40,000 nucleotides of DNA from Glandiceps talaboti (GCF_964340395.1 NC_135560.1:22816675-22856674), one strand, 5' to 3'. Shown: positions 10,913 through 21,287, counted from the first letter of the stretch. Notes: a model not told the origin generated them from the letters alone. A program made the numbers and translations.

Positions 10913-13900
10913 ATGTATGTATGTATGTATGTATGTATGTATTGTACAAAGTTTATGTTTCTGTCTTATTTTCTATACACTGTGTTTGTATACAGTATTT
11001 TTAGACTTTAGTTCTAAATATTTACCTTACATATACACACATATGCCTTATATAGCGGTAGGGAGTAACATAAATCACATGAATGTTAAAAACCTACATA
11101 CTTAGAGTAAAAAATAAACTATAATATTTCAAACTCATATAACACAAAGACACAGCTGCAGCAAAAGAGACAGCTTTGGTAACAGAAAACATACTTTCTT
11201 AGAAAATAAAATCATTTCGATATTTTGTGAAAGGATTGTGCGGCGCAGAATTATTTACTGTCTTCATCTATATAATGTACATTTGTACTACAGCTGAAGC
11301 GAATGTATCAACTTATAAGTAACATAACAATTGTACTGATTCAACAAAGCATGTATCATTATATTGTGTTACCGAACAATTCAATTAAACTGTTAGAAAG
11401 AATACCGCCATTGGTGGTTTCTGGCATTCTCCATATGTCGTTTTTTTTCACCATGCTTTAATATATCGCTTAGTATTTACATCGTTAAACCGACTAAACC
11501 AAACTCAAAACATCAGTAATATTGTCAGCAGATTAGCTCAAGTCTGGAAAAGAACGAGTCAAAAAAGGACTTTTCACAGAAAAGGCTATTCTAAGTTTGA
11601 CTTGTATACGCCATTCAAAATGAACGTTTGCATGCACACGCTGCCACCAGGGCTGGCTTTTTCCACGCGGGTGGACTTGTATATGGGATATTGTAGGCAA
11701 CAAGCATGGTACTGAGAGTTTGGTATACACAATATATGACACGTGCTTGCTACATCGCTGTATAGCAGTAAAGACGACAGAAGGGGAAGATGAAACAAGT
11801 CTGCACTTAATGGATAAAATTAGCAATACTTAATGATAGTCACAATAGAAAGATCGTAGAGAACACCAATTTCACAATTGTGAGAGACTACGATTGCCAC
11901 GGTACAATGAAATCTGTAGATACTATACAGGCAATGGTTCTATACTGTCGTCATATTTGGACTGATATGACTACGTTTGTAGAAAAAAAGAACGATTCAA
12001 TCGATACACCAAATCTCAAAGTATTTTAAATAAATATGATAATCGACCAAAATTGATGACTTTGAGTTAAACTTTGTTTATTTAGAAATAAAGACAATAG
12101 AAAGAATTTTCGTTAACAACAGTTTTTTTAATCCAAGAATAATTGTGTGTATCCGATAACATGGCCTCAGAAAATAGGGTAGGTCGCGATTTTAATTTTA
12201 AAAAATTAGCTTTTTAATTGTTTTTAGTTTTGAATTTTTTTTTTTGAAAAATATTGCTTCTACCCAGAAAAAAGAATACCTCTTCTATAATAGAGTGAAG
12301 AAATATGTACAGACATCGCCGTGGAAAGAAAACAGACGTGCAAGAAAGTCAAGAAGACAAAAAGATAAGAAAATCTATTTAATTTAAATGTTTTAAAAAA
12401 GTGTCGGATCGGAGGCTTAAAATAGGGTCGGTTGTTGTTACTGGAAACACACAATTTTTTTATCGCTTAAACGGAGATAATTAAATTCATAACGTAAAGT
12501 CACGTACCTTTCATTAATTGACACTCCTGTTCCATTCGTTTTCTCATGTACATTTCTTGTAATAACGCCTTTTCCAATTCATCTAAAAAAATAGAAAATC
12601 ATGTTCTCTTCAATGAAATGAAAGACTTAACTTAGGTAATCATTTTCTAACCTGGGCATCTTGTCAATATTATTCGATTGTATTAACGGCTAGTTCGTGG
12701 AAAAGAATGAAAAGCGATCAAATTAAATATGAAAGTAATACTTCTCGAAATCTCAACACAACAACATATTTTGAAATACTTGAGGGGCTTGAATAGAATT
12801 TGGAGTCAGGTTCGTAAACGAGGGGAAAAATACGATCGATTTCTACTTTGACACCTACTTCAGGCAATTAGGCAATTAGTAAAGTGTATCTTGTCTGCAA
12901 ATTACCGCCCGGAAGTATCGGTACATTTATCAAGCAATAGTGGTCAAATTAATCGGTTATGTTGATTACTTTCTTCCGAGTCATTTGGGAACCACCAAGG
13001 AATAATAAAGAACGACACTATAGATCACCACTTACCCTTTGCCATGTCGCCAACGTTTGGTTTTTCCCGAAAACGATGACAAGACAATGTCGCTAGTTTT
13101 TCAACTAAAGAAAAAAAAGAATATATATAATTTGTTTCATACAGGAATAATATTAGGAAAAAATCCAAACAAAGCAAAGTGCACAAACACACAGATATAC
13201 TCACAAGTAAATCATACAAACAAAGCAAAATGTACAAACACACAGATATACTCACAAGTAAAACATCCAAACAAAGCAAAGTGCACAAACACACAGATAT
13301 ACTCACAAGTAAAACATACAAACAAAGCAAAGTGCACAAACACACAGATATACTCACAAGTAAATCATACAAACAAAGCAAAATGTACAAAGACACAGAT
13401 ATACTCACAAGTAAAACATACAAACAAAGCAAAATGTACAAACACACAGATATACTCACAAGTAAATCATACAAACAAAGCAAAATGCACAAACACACAG
13501 ATATACTCACAAGTAAATCATACAAACAAAGCAAAGTGCACAAACACACAGATATACTCACAAGTAAATCATACAAACAAAGCAAAGTGCACAAACACAC
13601 AGATATACTCACAAGTAAAACATCCAAACAAAGCAAAGTGCACAAACACACAGATATACTCACAAGTAAAACATACAAACAAACCAAAATGTACAAACAC
13701 AGATATACTCACAAGTAAATCATACAAACAAAGCAAAGTGCACAAACACACAGATATACTCACAAGTAAAACATCCAAACAAAGCAAAGTGCACAAACAC
13801 ACAGATATACTCACAAGTAAATCATACAAACAAAGCAAAATGCACAAACACACAGATATACTCACAAGTAAAACATACAAACAAACCAAAATGTACAAAC

Positions 13901-16900
13901 ACACAGATATACTCACAAGTAAATCATACAAACAAAGCAAAATGCACAAACACACAGATATACTCACAAGTAAATCATACAAACAAAGCAAAGTGCACAA
14001 ACACACAGATATACTCACAAGTAAAACATCCAAACAAAGCAAAGTGCACAAACACACAGATATACTCACAAGTAAATCATACAAACAAAGCAAAATGCAC
14101 AAACACACAGATATACTCACAAGTAAATCATACAAACAAAGCAAAATGCACAAACACACAGATGTACTAGTACTCACAAGTTAAACATACAAACAAACAT
14201 ATCTACTTTTTCTGTCATCTTCATTGAAATTGTTATCTTATTTAAAACTTATATTAAAAATAAAATTAACAATTAATCAATGAATTTATTGAGTTGATCA
14301 TTTGATAGACTATTATGGGGAGTAGTAATACATTTACATGTACGTCATTTCCGAAACCTTAGCTAAATGAAATTGTGTAGCTTCAGTTGTGTTATATATA
14401 TATATATCAGTGATGAACAATAATTAATATGGATTGATTTCAAGAAATATCATTATAACTTATAAAATATAATGGACGCAATTCGCCAGAATCAGTTTCA
14501 ATTCAATTAAAGGCGTCTCCTTGTATATTTTGTACTGGGAGGAAATGAATATTTGAAACTAATATGTAGTTACAACAGTGACTCGCTGCTGGCGAACTAT
14601 CATGTCACATCACGTGATTACTCGCCATTTATTCCAAACTTACCTGAAGTTTCACATGTATTCGTTTCGTCTGTAATAGTTTTGGGAGCCATTATGAGGA
14701 GATCGGACGAAGTTGGACTCGTAACTGGAGCTAGAAATACACAAACAGCGGAATGGGAGTTACATTACTGTATGATTAATTTACAGTTGTGAGTAAGTAG
14801 GTAATAAGTAAGTAAGTGAGTGAGTGGGTGAGTGAGTGAGTGAGTGAGTGAGTGAGTGAGTGAGTGAGTGAGTGAGTGAGTGAGTGAGTTGTTGTTGTTG
14901 TTGTTCCTTGATAAGTGAGTAAGTGAGTGAGTAAGTGAGAGTAAGTGAGTAAGTGAGAGAGTAAGTGAGTGAGTGAGTAAGTAAGTGAGTGAGTGTGAGT
15001 AAGTGAGTGAGTGAGTGAGTGAGTGAGTGAGTGAGTGAGTGAGTGAGTGAGTGAGTGAGTGAGTGAGTGAGTGAGTGAGTGAGTGAGTGAGCGAGCGAGC
15101 GAGCGAGTAAGTACGTAAGTAACTAAGTAGTTTGAATGTGGAGTTTATGAAATATAACTTAGGACGAGGACTTCCTAAACAAACAAGAAAGGAAAAGAAC
15201 ATAATTGCACTATTTATTTAATGAAATGTTGTCGATTTGATGTCCATATTCCAAACATGTCTAGTTGCCGCACTGTTATCTTGGTTAGATGAGACTATGG
15301 CGGTAAGGATGCGAACATGATGTCACATTGTTTTATATTCAAATATGTATTGGTTTTCTTCATTTTGAGACTTTTGGTGCATTTTCGGGTTTTGCCGTGA
15401 ATTGGTTTTACGTACCAATACTACCATGGTTCTTTATAACAGTCGACTCAGATTGTTGACCACTATATTTGCTTGAAACAGTCATTAAACTGGTGGGTGA
15501 TCTTGAAACCGCCGGTATACTGGTGGGTGATCTTGAAACCGTTAGTACGCTGGGTGGTGATTTGGAAACGGGTGACGTCACTTGACAGGCTAGGAGACGG
15601 GCAACCTGTGTAAGAGATAAAACAGTGAGGATGATCGAAAGCGATTATAGACAATCTCTCCTGATGTGCGTTCCGCATGAAGTTACATGAAAATATAGGG
15701 GTGAAAAGTATGCACCGTGTGAAACGTTTATTATCGTGAAACATCTCAATGATGCCAGGATACTGTCGAGGGACTTACAAAGTGAACCGGTGAACATGGG
15801 AAGAAAAATTAAACGACAGATTACAGGTGCTATGTAGTCCTCCTTCGGGGCGACGTTTGAAAACTGAGGAACAGTATTCACAGTAGTGCTACACCTTAAC
15901 GGGCGCCTGATGAAACGAAGGCAGTGACACGTAACAGTGGTAACATGGGTATCATACACTCCCCGCAGTCTTGTCTCTTTTATCTCGGACTTCGTTTGAA
16001 TCTACAGAAAAGTTTATACGAAGTAAGACAACAGCTCGTTTTGAGGTGAAATATCATGCAAGTTTTTTTTTCTAGGTTCAAAAGCTCCCCCTTTTTTGAA
16101 ATAAACCTTTAAAAAATTGTTACAATCGATAATTTATAATTTCTTGGTACAGGTACAACCATTTTCAAATTATCTTCAAAAGTCAAAGGATGGTTCGAGT
16201 TTATAATTAACACCAGAACAGTTTCGCTTAATTAACCACTGTCGGCCAATTACACATTTTTCTGTAGAAATGTTGCTACAAAGTGAAAGGTAAACGTAAA
16301 TAACCACACTGTGTCATAAAGTTATAATATTACAAGTTTACTTTGATTGCTTAATGTTAAATCAATTGTAATAACCATGTAAGATAGTGTCCTGTTGTTG
16401 TGAGCATTTCTCCGAAGTTTATATATGGTTGGACTATTCACCGAATTGTAAAAGGTAGCGTGAGAATAATCATAAAACAGTGTTAAAGCATGGACAGGTT
16501 ATCGACTCAAATCCAGTGTGTTCTCATTTAATACAAATATATTGACAATAGCTTTGTACAGATACAATGGAATAATTACAAAACTTAAAGTAAACAAAGG
16601 GCCGAACAACTTGATGTTACCCGCATGGCTAAAAAGAAACCATCACTTGAAATGAAAAACAAAGAAGTGACACAATAGTGTATTAAAAGCACTTCCTACA
16701 TAAGTGGTAATATCCCATATGCTATAAAACTGTTGAATTTCTAGTAGCATTGAGTATGTCTGAAATATGTGAAAGCGGCGAAGAAATTAGCTTCAGTTTG
16801 GTTACGTGTTAATGCACCCACAACTCATCCCCTCTTTAGGACATGACTGCTCGAAGGTAACTTTCAGAGATAAAAAGATGAAAATAAGAATTGATGAAAT

Positions 16901-18537
16901 AAGAGTGATATTAAGACGGGTGAGCAGAAATGAAAACAATAAATATAGCTTTGTAAACATGCATAAATGCCTCTGAGAGGTCAGCTGTGTTATAAATCGG
17001 CACTCTCTATTATAGGAGGAAGCTTTTAAAGCTGAACACCAAGTCATACTATCTCGTCTCGATTAATCAACAAAAGAGTACTTTAATTTGCTTCCCCTTG
17101 TCATCGCCTGGGGGACTTTCAGTACTATAGCAGAGAGATATGCCATCAAAGAATCTACAGACAACATTTATAGTGTCAATGTGTGTTGAATCCTAACTAT
17201 TTCTATACTCTCTGTAATTTTATTTTAAAACCAAGGAAAATAAGTAAGATTTATCGTTGCACATGGATTTAGACCGTCACCTTTCTTTATAACGGACGAG
17301 ATGAATTCTCATAAAATTACATTGATGGTTTTAAGATGGGTCTCGTACTCAGTGGAAATTGATCAAAATTTCACAGCCTTGGTTTGTGGGGATAGCCACT
17401 GCGGCACCGCTACAGTATCAGTCATTGCTACGTTGCGTTTTTTTCTGTAAATGTAAAGATAATACTAACAAAACCAATACCGTGTCTCCTTGCATACAGT
17501 CGTAGTCTTAATCAAAGCAAGATTTTTCCCTGCATGACAACGTGACAATTTAAATGCTATTAGCAATGCCTTCTAACTCATTGCATTTGAAACTAGGCTT
17601 TCTATGAGCACACACTAATACATTTAGCATTAATTTTAGATGAGTACACGTCCGTCGTTTCTCGCTTTCAATAAACTTGATTGCTTCGGCTATTCGCGTG
17701 TGCCCATCTGTAGGATTAAAGCACACTTTGTTGTAGCCCTCAGATAAATTCGCCTAATGAATAAATAATAAGCTTTTAATACGTCCATATTTTAATCTGT
17801 TTGATGAAACATTGCTGTAGAAGATTCCAATTAGTTTCATTCAAATTGATAAATGACGTGAATTTTAGTCATTGTTATTGTGATATTCATAGTCATAACA
17901 TTCGTCTTCGATTAAACCCCGCAGAAAGGAGTACAATAAATCAATGCATGGATTTGAAGTGTTTGCACTCTTCAATGTTATTTATAACTCTAAATCTTGT
18001 CTAACTCATCTCTAGAAGCCATTAACCGGCAACCATTACTTTCTCTGCCTTCTACTGCGTGTGAAAACGTCATTTGAATTAATATGTTACGACTCCTTTC
18101 ACTAAGGGCATGTATTTCTAAGCATAATTGTCAGGTGAGATAATGTCAACATTGCTTTTCATGACATGGCTTTAATTACTGGACGTTGCCATGGCAATAT
18201 TTCTGTCAAATTTATGGAGAAATGTTCTATACTTATTTCGACACCTTAAGAATGTGTACTTTTGTTTGGACTCACCTTGAAAATAGGGAGTGTGTAATTT
18301 TGGGTTAGAATGTTGACTTTCTTATTGAATAAAACCAGAAGGAGATAAAATACACGTTTCTTAGTGATTCAAATAAAAATGAGTCACCATTAATACATGA
18401 AACCAGGCTGAAAATTATACTGTCTATAATCACTTCAATACAACCAGCATTTTTGGAGTTTGTCTTGAATTTACTGGGGAATAACTTTTGGTTTTGTATT
18501 TTGTCTCAAATACAAACTCTTGTAGGTCAACACGGCA

Positions 18538-18570
<33 letters not shown>

Positions 18571-18592
18571 AACTTCAAATGAAAATCACGCC

Positions 18593-18660
<68 letters not shown>

Positions 18661-21276
18661 CAACAACAACAACAACTTGAAAATGACAAAAAGAACGACA
18701 ACAACAATAGTATATATAGAACAGTTTCTGCCGCGGCAAAGTGATAATTGTGCACGGCATCGTATATAACGGTGAAATCCACCAGGACCTGGAATACGGT
18801 AACTGTTCTCCGCATCATTTAACTCCAATGCCGTATAATCAGATAATTTTCGGGATAATTTTATCAAGCACTTCCCGAATCATGGTGAACATATCCCGAT
18901 TCTATGGGAATGTATTCCCTTTTGTGCAGGTTACAGATTAGATTAGTCAGTTTACAACAGTGTCAATATGTACATGTACAAAAGGTTGAAGTGTATGTCG
19001 ATTTTCCTTTTCAAACAATTTGTAGGATAATTTACTTACATCTCTTCACCTAATACACTGGTTTGTCGTGATTGCCACTATTGGACTCACAGTTAATTAC
19101 CCTAATGTCGGTTCTCAAAATTAAATTTGACCAGTTACAAGTAATTCGGTTTAACGCAAAAAGTCGGCCTCGGCTTCAAAGAGTGACACACTCGCAAACA
19201 AATAGGACGATAAATTTGCGTGCTGTAATGTATATAAATTACATGCCCGCTAATGTAGGAATTTACCGCTTACAAAAAGACCAAGGAAGAATGTGTGACG
19301 CTTGAAAGCATACTTACTTGTTCGTCCCCAGGTGCATTGATAACTTCGGTTGAAGGTAGTTTCGATGCTTCATAATCAGCACACGGTGAGAGGCTCTCAG
19401 TTGAAGATTTCACAGATTTCAGTGCTTCATTTGAATTGACTTCTATCGGTACTTCTCTTTCCCCCTGTGTCTCATCGTCATCTTCTCTGTCTTCTGCCTT
19501 CTTTTGAGCATTATTGTCTGATAAAAGTGGTGTTGCTGTGGATACATAGTAGTTGACTTGTTCATCATCAGTTATATTGATGTCACTCTCCTCTTCGTCT
19601 TCTTCATCGCTGGCGTCTATCTCAGATAATACACCGGTCATCGCTGGTTTGTCACTATATTGATGAGGGGTTTCGCTTGGGTTTGTATGTGGGTCTTTGA
19701 CCTTGTCATTGCTCGAACGGAGGGATAAATCGGTCGGTTGTATGGACTGTTTAGTCGAGTACACATTTCTGTCTCTTGTTACAGGTTTAAAAGCAGACAC
19801 ATAATTATGCGTTTCCTGTTGGAAATGTGTCTTGGGGTATGTACACTCTTCCAGTTTCTCTTCAGCGGCGTATTTCTTCCTAATCTCACAGTCCCATGGG
19901 CTGAACTTGTCACTATCTCGTCTACCAGTGTCATGGTCATGACCAAGTGGAGATGTCAGTTTAGTAGGTGAACTCATTTTACCTCTTTCAGTTGCTAAAT
20001 TTGTCTGTGGAAAAGGCTGACCCTTGAATAAAATGTTACCATTAGATGCCGGTTGCGGATAATACGTATGGTTTAAGCCCATGCCGAACGCCTTCCCCCA
20101 AGAACTATACAATTCTTTATTGCCCCATAAGATGTCAGAAAACCCACGTTTAGCACTGGTTGGGGATAAGTGTTTTTTAGCAACTAAATCTAGTCCAGGG
20201 TACGGTGGAGAAGTTGGCATATTTTCTGTTTTCTTCTGAAGCATAGACTCCCCCTGCATAGCATATGTTTTACTTGGCATCGGCATTAACGGATAGCCGA
20301 ACGGACGAGTCATGTTGGTATGTAAGGCAGGCTGGTCAAAATCTAAGCGGCTTCTCTTTTCAGGTGGAGGATTCGTCATCCCGAAAGCAAATGATGACAA
20401 AGATGGCGCAGACGACGACGAAGATGACTGGTTACTTCTATCGTGATGATGATGATGATGATGTGAAACCGAACTCATGATTCGTTTTCGACTGCCTCCG
20501 TTGAACATCGCTTTGACGTCTTCCCAGGCGTACATTAGATCGACCGGACCATCATCCGCGGCCAACTTGATGTGACGACGCCATGAGTTGAAGTTTGCTG
20601 CGTCTGGGTGTTTGTATGTGCCACTCGGAGTGCGATGAGAATGGAAAATGAATTTGTTCGGAGAGAAATACATATTACAGAAAGCGCATTTGATACACTT
20701 AGCTCGACTGCTGTTGTAACGTGAAGGTATAAAGCTGCCTCGGCAGCCCCAGGCACATTCGTGCTTTATATCGAAAGCAAAGTTTTCTGGAAGCTTTGGA
20801 GGCGCGGTATCTCCTAGGAAGGACTTGCAAAGTCTTTCGGCTTCTCTCTTCGTTATCATTCCGCAACGACGTGAAGAAATTGGCATAGCCCCGGCCCTTC
20901 GAAGTATTTCAAGTTGAACTGGGGTGCACTGCACGCAAGTAACACCCAACGCTACCCGCCTGTTATGTATTTCGTTGTAACTATACTGTTTGAGTAGCGT
21001 ATTGGAGATCTGTGCCAGACACAAACGTTCTTGGTTATCGATCACAAGGGCTGCGATGGGCACACCATTTAGGATGACAGTTCGGCAAATGTTTGAGTTG
21101 GCTGGTTGGTTTTTGTTCGATTCGTCTTGGCCGTTTTCTTTGGAGATTGCTTCTCCGGCTCGCACAGGTGATAGGGCTGGTTGGGGCGAAGATGTGGAAC
21201 TGCGGCGGGTGATATCTTGACCAACGTCGTTGGGTGACTGAGGAACTAGTGGTGCTGGAGATAACTGTCCATCCAT
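6336..21276 (-). CDS. SKOR: SKOR/CORL/Fussel-type SKI-family transcriptional corepressor, spliced gene of 7 coding exons
   Basis: The spliced coding sequence joins 21276-19318, 15605-15416, 14730-14644, 13104-13036, 12582-12508, 10180-10106 and 6709-6336, giving 942 residues in the read-through form. Every junction has GT-AG ends, matching phases and no stop. Residues about 63-157 form the Ski/Sno/Dac homology domain and about 163-258 the SAND-like domain with Cys/His ligands. The C-terminus is a coiled coil. The identity rests on near-identical blocks to vertebrate SKOR1/2, for example CLAQISNTLL, RRAGAMPISSRRCGM, FSPNKFIFHSHRTP and, at the C-terminus, MKRELAYREEM-like and RDTLCNELD-like segments. 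The family is known as nuclear corepressors: vertebrate SKOR1 works with LBX1 and SKORs antagonise BMP/TGF-beta Smad signalling, mainly in postmitotic neurons. Drosophila fussel is the fly counterpart. Identity is secure; the exact 3' end and the 5' untranslated exon are not. Confidence 0.93.
6710..10105 (-). other. SKOR intron 7 (3,396 bp)
   Basis: Begins gtaagtg and ends tgatag. It contains a TA run at 7557-7575, a perfect GTCACGTGAC palindrome at 7952-7961, an ATCACGTGAT at 8949-8958, a G run near 9049-9058 and the 38-bp array. An open frame of 129 codons on the plus strand (9007-9396) has no family resemblance. Confidence 0.9.
9647..10026. repeat. 38-bp minisatellite with internal palindrome, about 10 copies
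   Basis: Units start at 9647, 9685 and then every 38 bp to 9989. Each carries aatgatttgaatcatt, a 7-base inverted repeat around two bases, and ggattaa, which on the gene's sense strand reads TTAATCC. Copies differ by single bases (gatgtg for gatttg in two, gataaac in one). A partial unit follows at 10027. Confidence 0.97.
10106..10180 (-). CDS. SKOR: SKOR exon 7: coiled-coil block 2 (25 residues)
   Basis: Exactly 75 bp, acceptor tgatttcacacag and donor ACGAG|gtaagtg, phase 1 at both ends. It encodes residues 794-818, including NQVKRELAFREEM and HQLQIVR, nearly the same as vertebrate DQMKRELAYREEM and QQLQIVR. This is one of the two strongest homology anchors for the C-terminus. The 38-bp palindromic array begins about 75 bp downstream of its donor. 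Confidence 0.96.
10181..12507 (-). other. SKOR intron 6 (2,327 bp)
   Basis: Contains the GTAT/GT microsatellite at 10757-10941 and otherwise AT-rich sequence with no coding signal. Confidence 0.9.
10757..10941. repeat. (GTAT)n-(GT)n-(GTAT)n compound microsatellite
   Basis: Long GTAT arrays flank two GT blocks separated by a gtatgtat unit. All the repetitive Met-Tyr-Val-Cys frames here are artefacts of the repeat. Confidence 0.97.
12508..12582 (-). CDS. SKOR: SKOR exon 6: coiled-coil block 1 (25 residues)
   Basis: Exactly 75 bp, acceptor tttctatttttttag and donor GAAAG|gtacgt, phase 1 at both ends. It encodes residues 769-793, DELEKALLQEMYMRKRMEQE and onward, which aligns with vertebrate EELQKVLFEQIDLRRRLEQE. 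Heptad-like hydrophobic spacing fits a dimerising helix. SKI proteins are known to dimerise through tandem 25-residue coiled-coil repeats, and here one repeat equals one exon. Confidence 0.93.
12583..13035 (-). other. SKOR intron 5 (453 bp)
   Basis: Shortest intron of the gene. No repeat or other feature seen. Confidence 0.88.
13036..13104 (-). CDS. SKOR: SKOR exon 5: start of the C-terminal coiled-coil region
   Basis: 69 bp, acceptor ttttttttctttag and donor AAGG|gtaagt, phase 1 in and out. It encodes residues 746-768 (VEKLATLSCHR through VGDMAK). The end of the exon lines up with the vertebrate SKOR segment DVENMGKEELQ just before the coiled coil. The 51-bp minisatellite of intron 4 begins only about 60 bp upstream of its acceptor. 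Confidence 0.88.
13105..14643 (-). other. SKOR intron 4 (1,539 bp), mostly minisatellite
   Basis: About two thirds is the 51-bp array. The rest is AT-rich, with a TA run at 14397-14408 and an ATCACGTGAT palindrome (14609-14618) about 25 bp inside the intron from the exon 4 donor. Confidence 0.88.
13164..14190. repeat. 51-bp minisatellite, about 20 copies
   Basis: Each unit contains cacacagatatactcacaa, flanked by variable bases: aagtgcac, aaatgcac or aaatgtac on one side, and aaatcatac, aaaacatcc or aaaacatac on the other. One unit near 13690 is 2 bp short. As 51 is 17 codons, open frames of up to 381 codons run across it on both strands; none is a credible protein. On the SKOR sense strand each unit carries cttgtgagtat, a good 5' splice-site match. 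Confidence 0.98.
14644..14730 (-). CDS. SKOR: SKOR exon 4: linker exon
   Basis: 87 bp, flanked by acceptor gtgtatttctag and a consensus donor TTCAG|gtaagt. It enters and leaves in phase 1, the only one of three frames free of stops, and encodes residues 717-745 (Ala formed across the junction, then PVTSPTSSDLL and so on). The content is Ser/Thr-rich and likely disordered. A second AG six bases in could shorten the exon by two codons without changing frame. The call rests on splice sites, open frame and phase agreement rather than homology. Confidence 0.82.
14731..15415 (-). other. SKOR intron 3 (685 bp)
   Basis: About half is the GAGT array, which stops some 60-70 bp before the exon 4 acceptor. 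Confidence 0.86.
14792..15124. repeat. (GAGT)n array with GTAA variants and a GTT insert
   Basis: Tetranucleotide array interrupted by a block of five GTT units near 14889 and by gtaa variant units, ending in gagc and gtaa/gtac variants. Confidence 0.97.
15416..15605 (-). CDS. SKOR: SKOR exon 3: Ser/Pro-rich linker with internal 10-residue repeats
   Basis: 190 bp between a strong acceptor (tttatctcttacacag) and donor ATTG|gtacgt. It starts in phase 0, exactly what the large exon's donor needs, and ends with one extra base, exactly what exon 4 needs. It encodes residues 654-716 with no stop. The centre holds three copies of a VS(K/R)SP(P/T)S block, produced by a 30-bp tandem repeat at about 15472-15572. 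Each block has a Ser-Pro pair, a potential proline-directed kinase site. I see no counterpart in vertebrate SKOR, where this linker is known to vary. A different frame of the same stretch is open but does not fit the phases. Confidence 0.82.
15472..15572. repeat. 30-bp tandem repeat inside coding exon 3, about 3.3 copies
   Basis: Core cttgaaacc...ctggtgggtgat recurs at 30-bp spacing. In frame it yields the VS(K/R)SP(P/T)S repeats. The two inner copies are the most alike. Confidence 0.9.
18171..18198. promoter_or_regulatory. RFX X-box-like palindrome beside a TAATTA homeodomain core
   Basis: 18185-18198 reads gttgccatggcaat, one base from the palindromic X-box consensus GTTGCCATGGCAAC bound by RFX factors. 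tttaattact lies immediately before it. Seen in sequence; function is inference. Confidence 0.4.
18537..18676. repeat. (AAC)n-(AAT)n-(AAC)n trinucleotide repeat
   Basis: About eight AAC units, a short unique spacer, about twenty AAT units, then more AAC. Runs of Asn, Ile, Tyr, Leu or Cys in open frames here are artefacts. Confidence 0.97.
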
Positions 21277-21287
21277 GATGAAAATGC
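19318..21287 (-). CDS. SKOR: SKOR exon 2: start codon, Ski/Sno/Dac domain, SAND-like domain, PTDLS motif
   Basis: The exon begins at an acceptor (pyrimidine-rich tract, then atcgcag) leaving 11 untranslated bases before ATG at 21274-21276, in the favourable context ATCATGG. The same frame runs upstream into a hydrophobic stretch, but that lies in the intron. It encodes residues 1-653 and ends after a complete codon (phase 0) at donor CAA|gtaagta. The DHD covers about 63-157. Possible metal ligands are C174, C178, C194, C197, C200, H212 and H214. H272-H278 is a seven-His tract, followed by a Ser run. Conserved SKOR-like short blocks include YPLMPMPSK (about 328-336), RGFSDILWG (377-385) and SAFKPV (494-499). 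P514-S518 reads PTDLS, the CtBP-binding consensus. Residues 551-573 are strongly acidic, like the matching region of vertebrate SKORs. Confidence 0.95.

Larger units (their letters stand above)
15606..19317 (-). other. SKOR intron 2 (3,712 bp)
   Basis: Separates the domain-bearing exon from the linker exons. It holds the AAC/AAT repeat and the X-box-like site. A short stretch at about 18272-18316 has good splice-like ends and an open phase-0 frame, but I do not include it as an exon. Confidence 0.86.

Noticed and set aside
10656-11105. Met-Tyr-Val-Cys-rich and His-Thr-Tyr-Ile-rich open frames here and at 29730-30070
   Set aside because: Pure translations of GTAT/ACAT microsatellites.
13039-14184. 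Open frames of 381, 223, 202 and 179 codons
   Set aside because: They arise because the minisatellite period is 51 bp. They run on both strands and in several frames, have no unique sequence, and overlap intron 4 and exon 5 of SKOR.
15645-15959. 104-codon minus-strand frame just upstream of exon 3
   Set aside because: It lies in intron 2, has no fitting splice partner in phase, and no homology.
18272-18316. 45-bp exon-like stretch on the minus strand with good acceptor and donor, open in phase 0
   Set aside because: It would fit between exons 2 and 3 in phase, but the peptide shows no SKOR-like feature and such pseudo-exons are common. It remains a possible cassette exon.
19030-19110. Donor-like gtaagtaaa on the minus strand with an upstream AG
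   Set aside because: Every frame of the enclosed segment has a stop, so it cannot be a coding exon.
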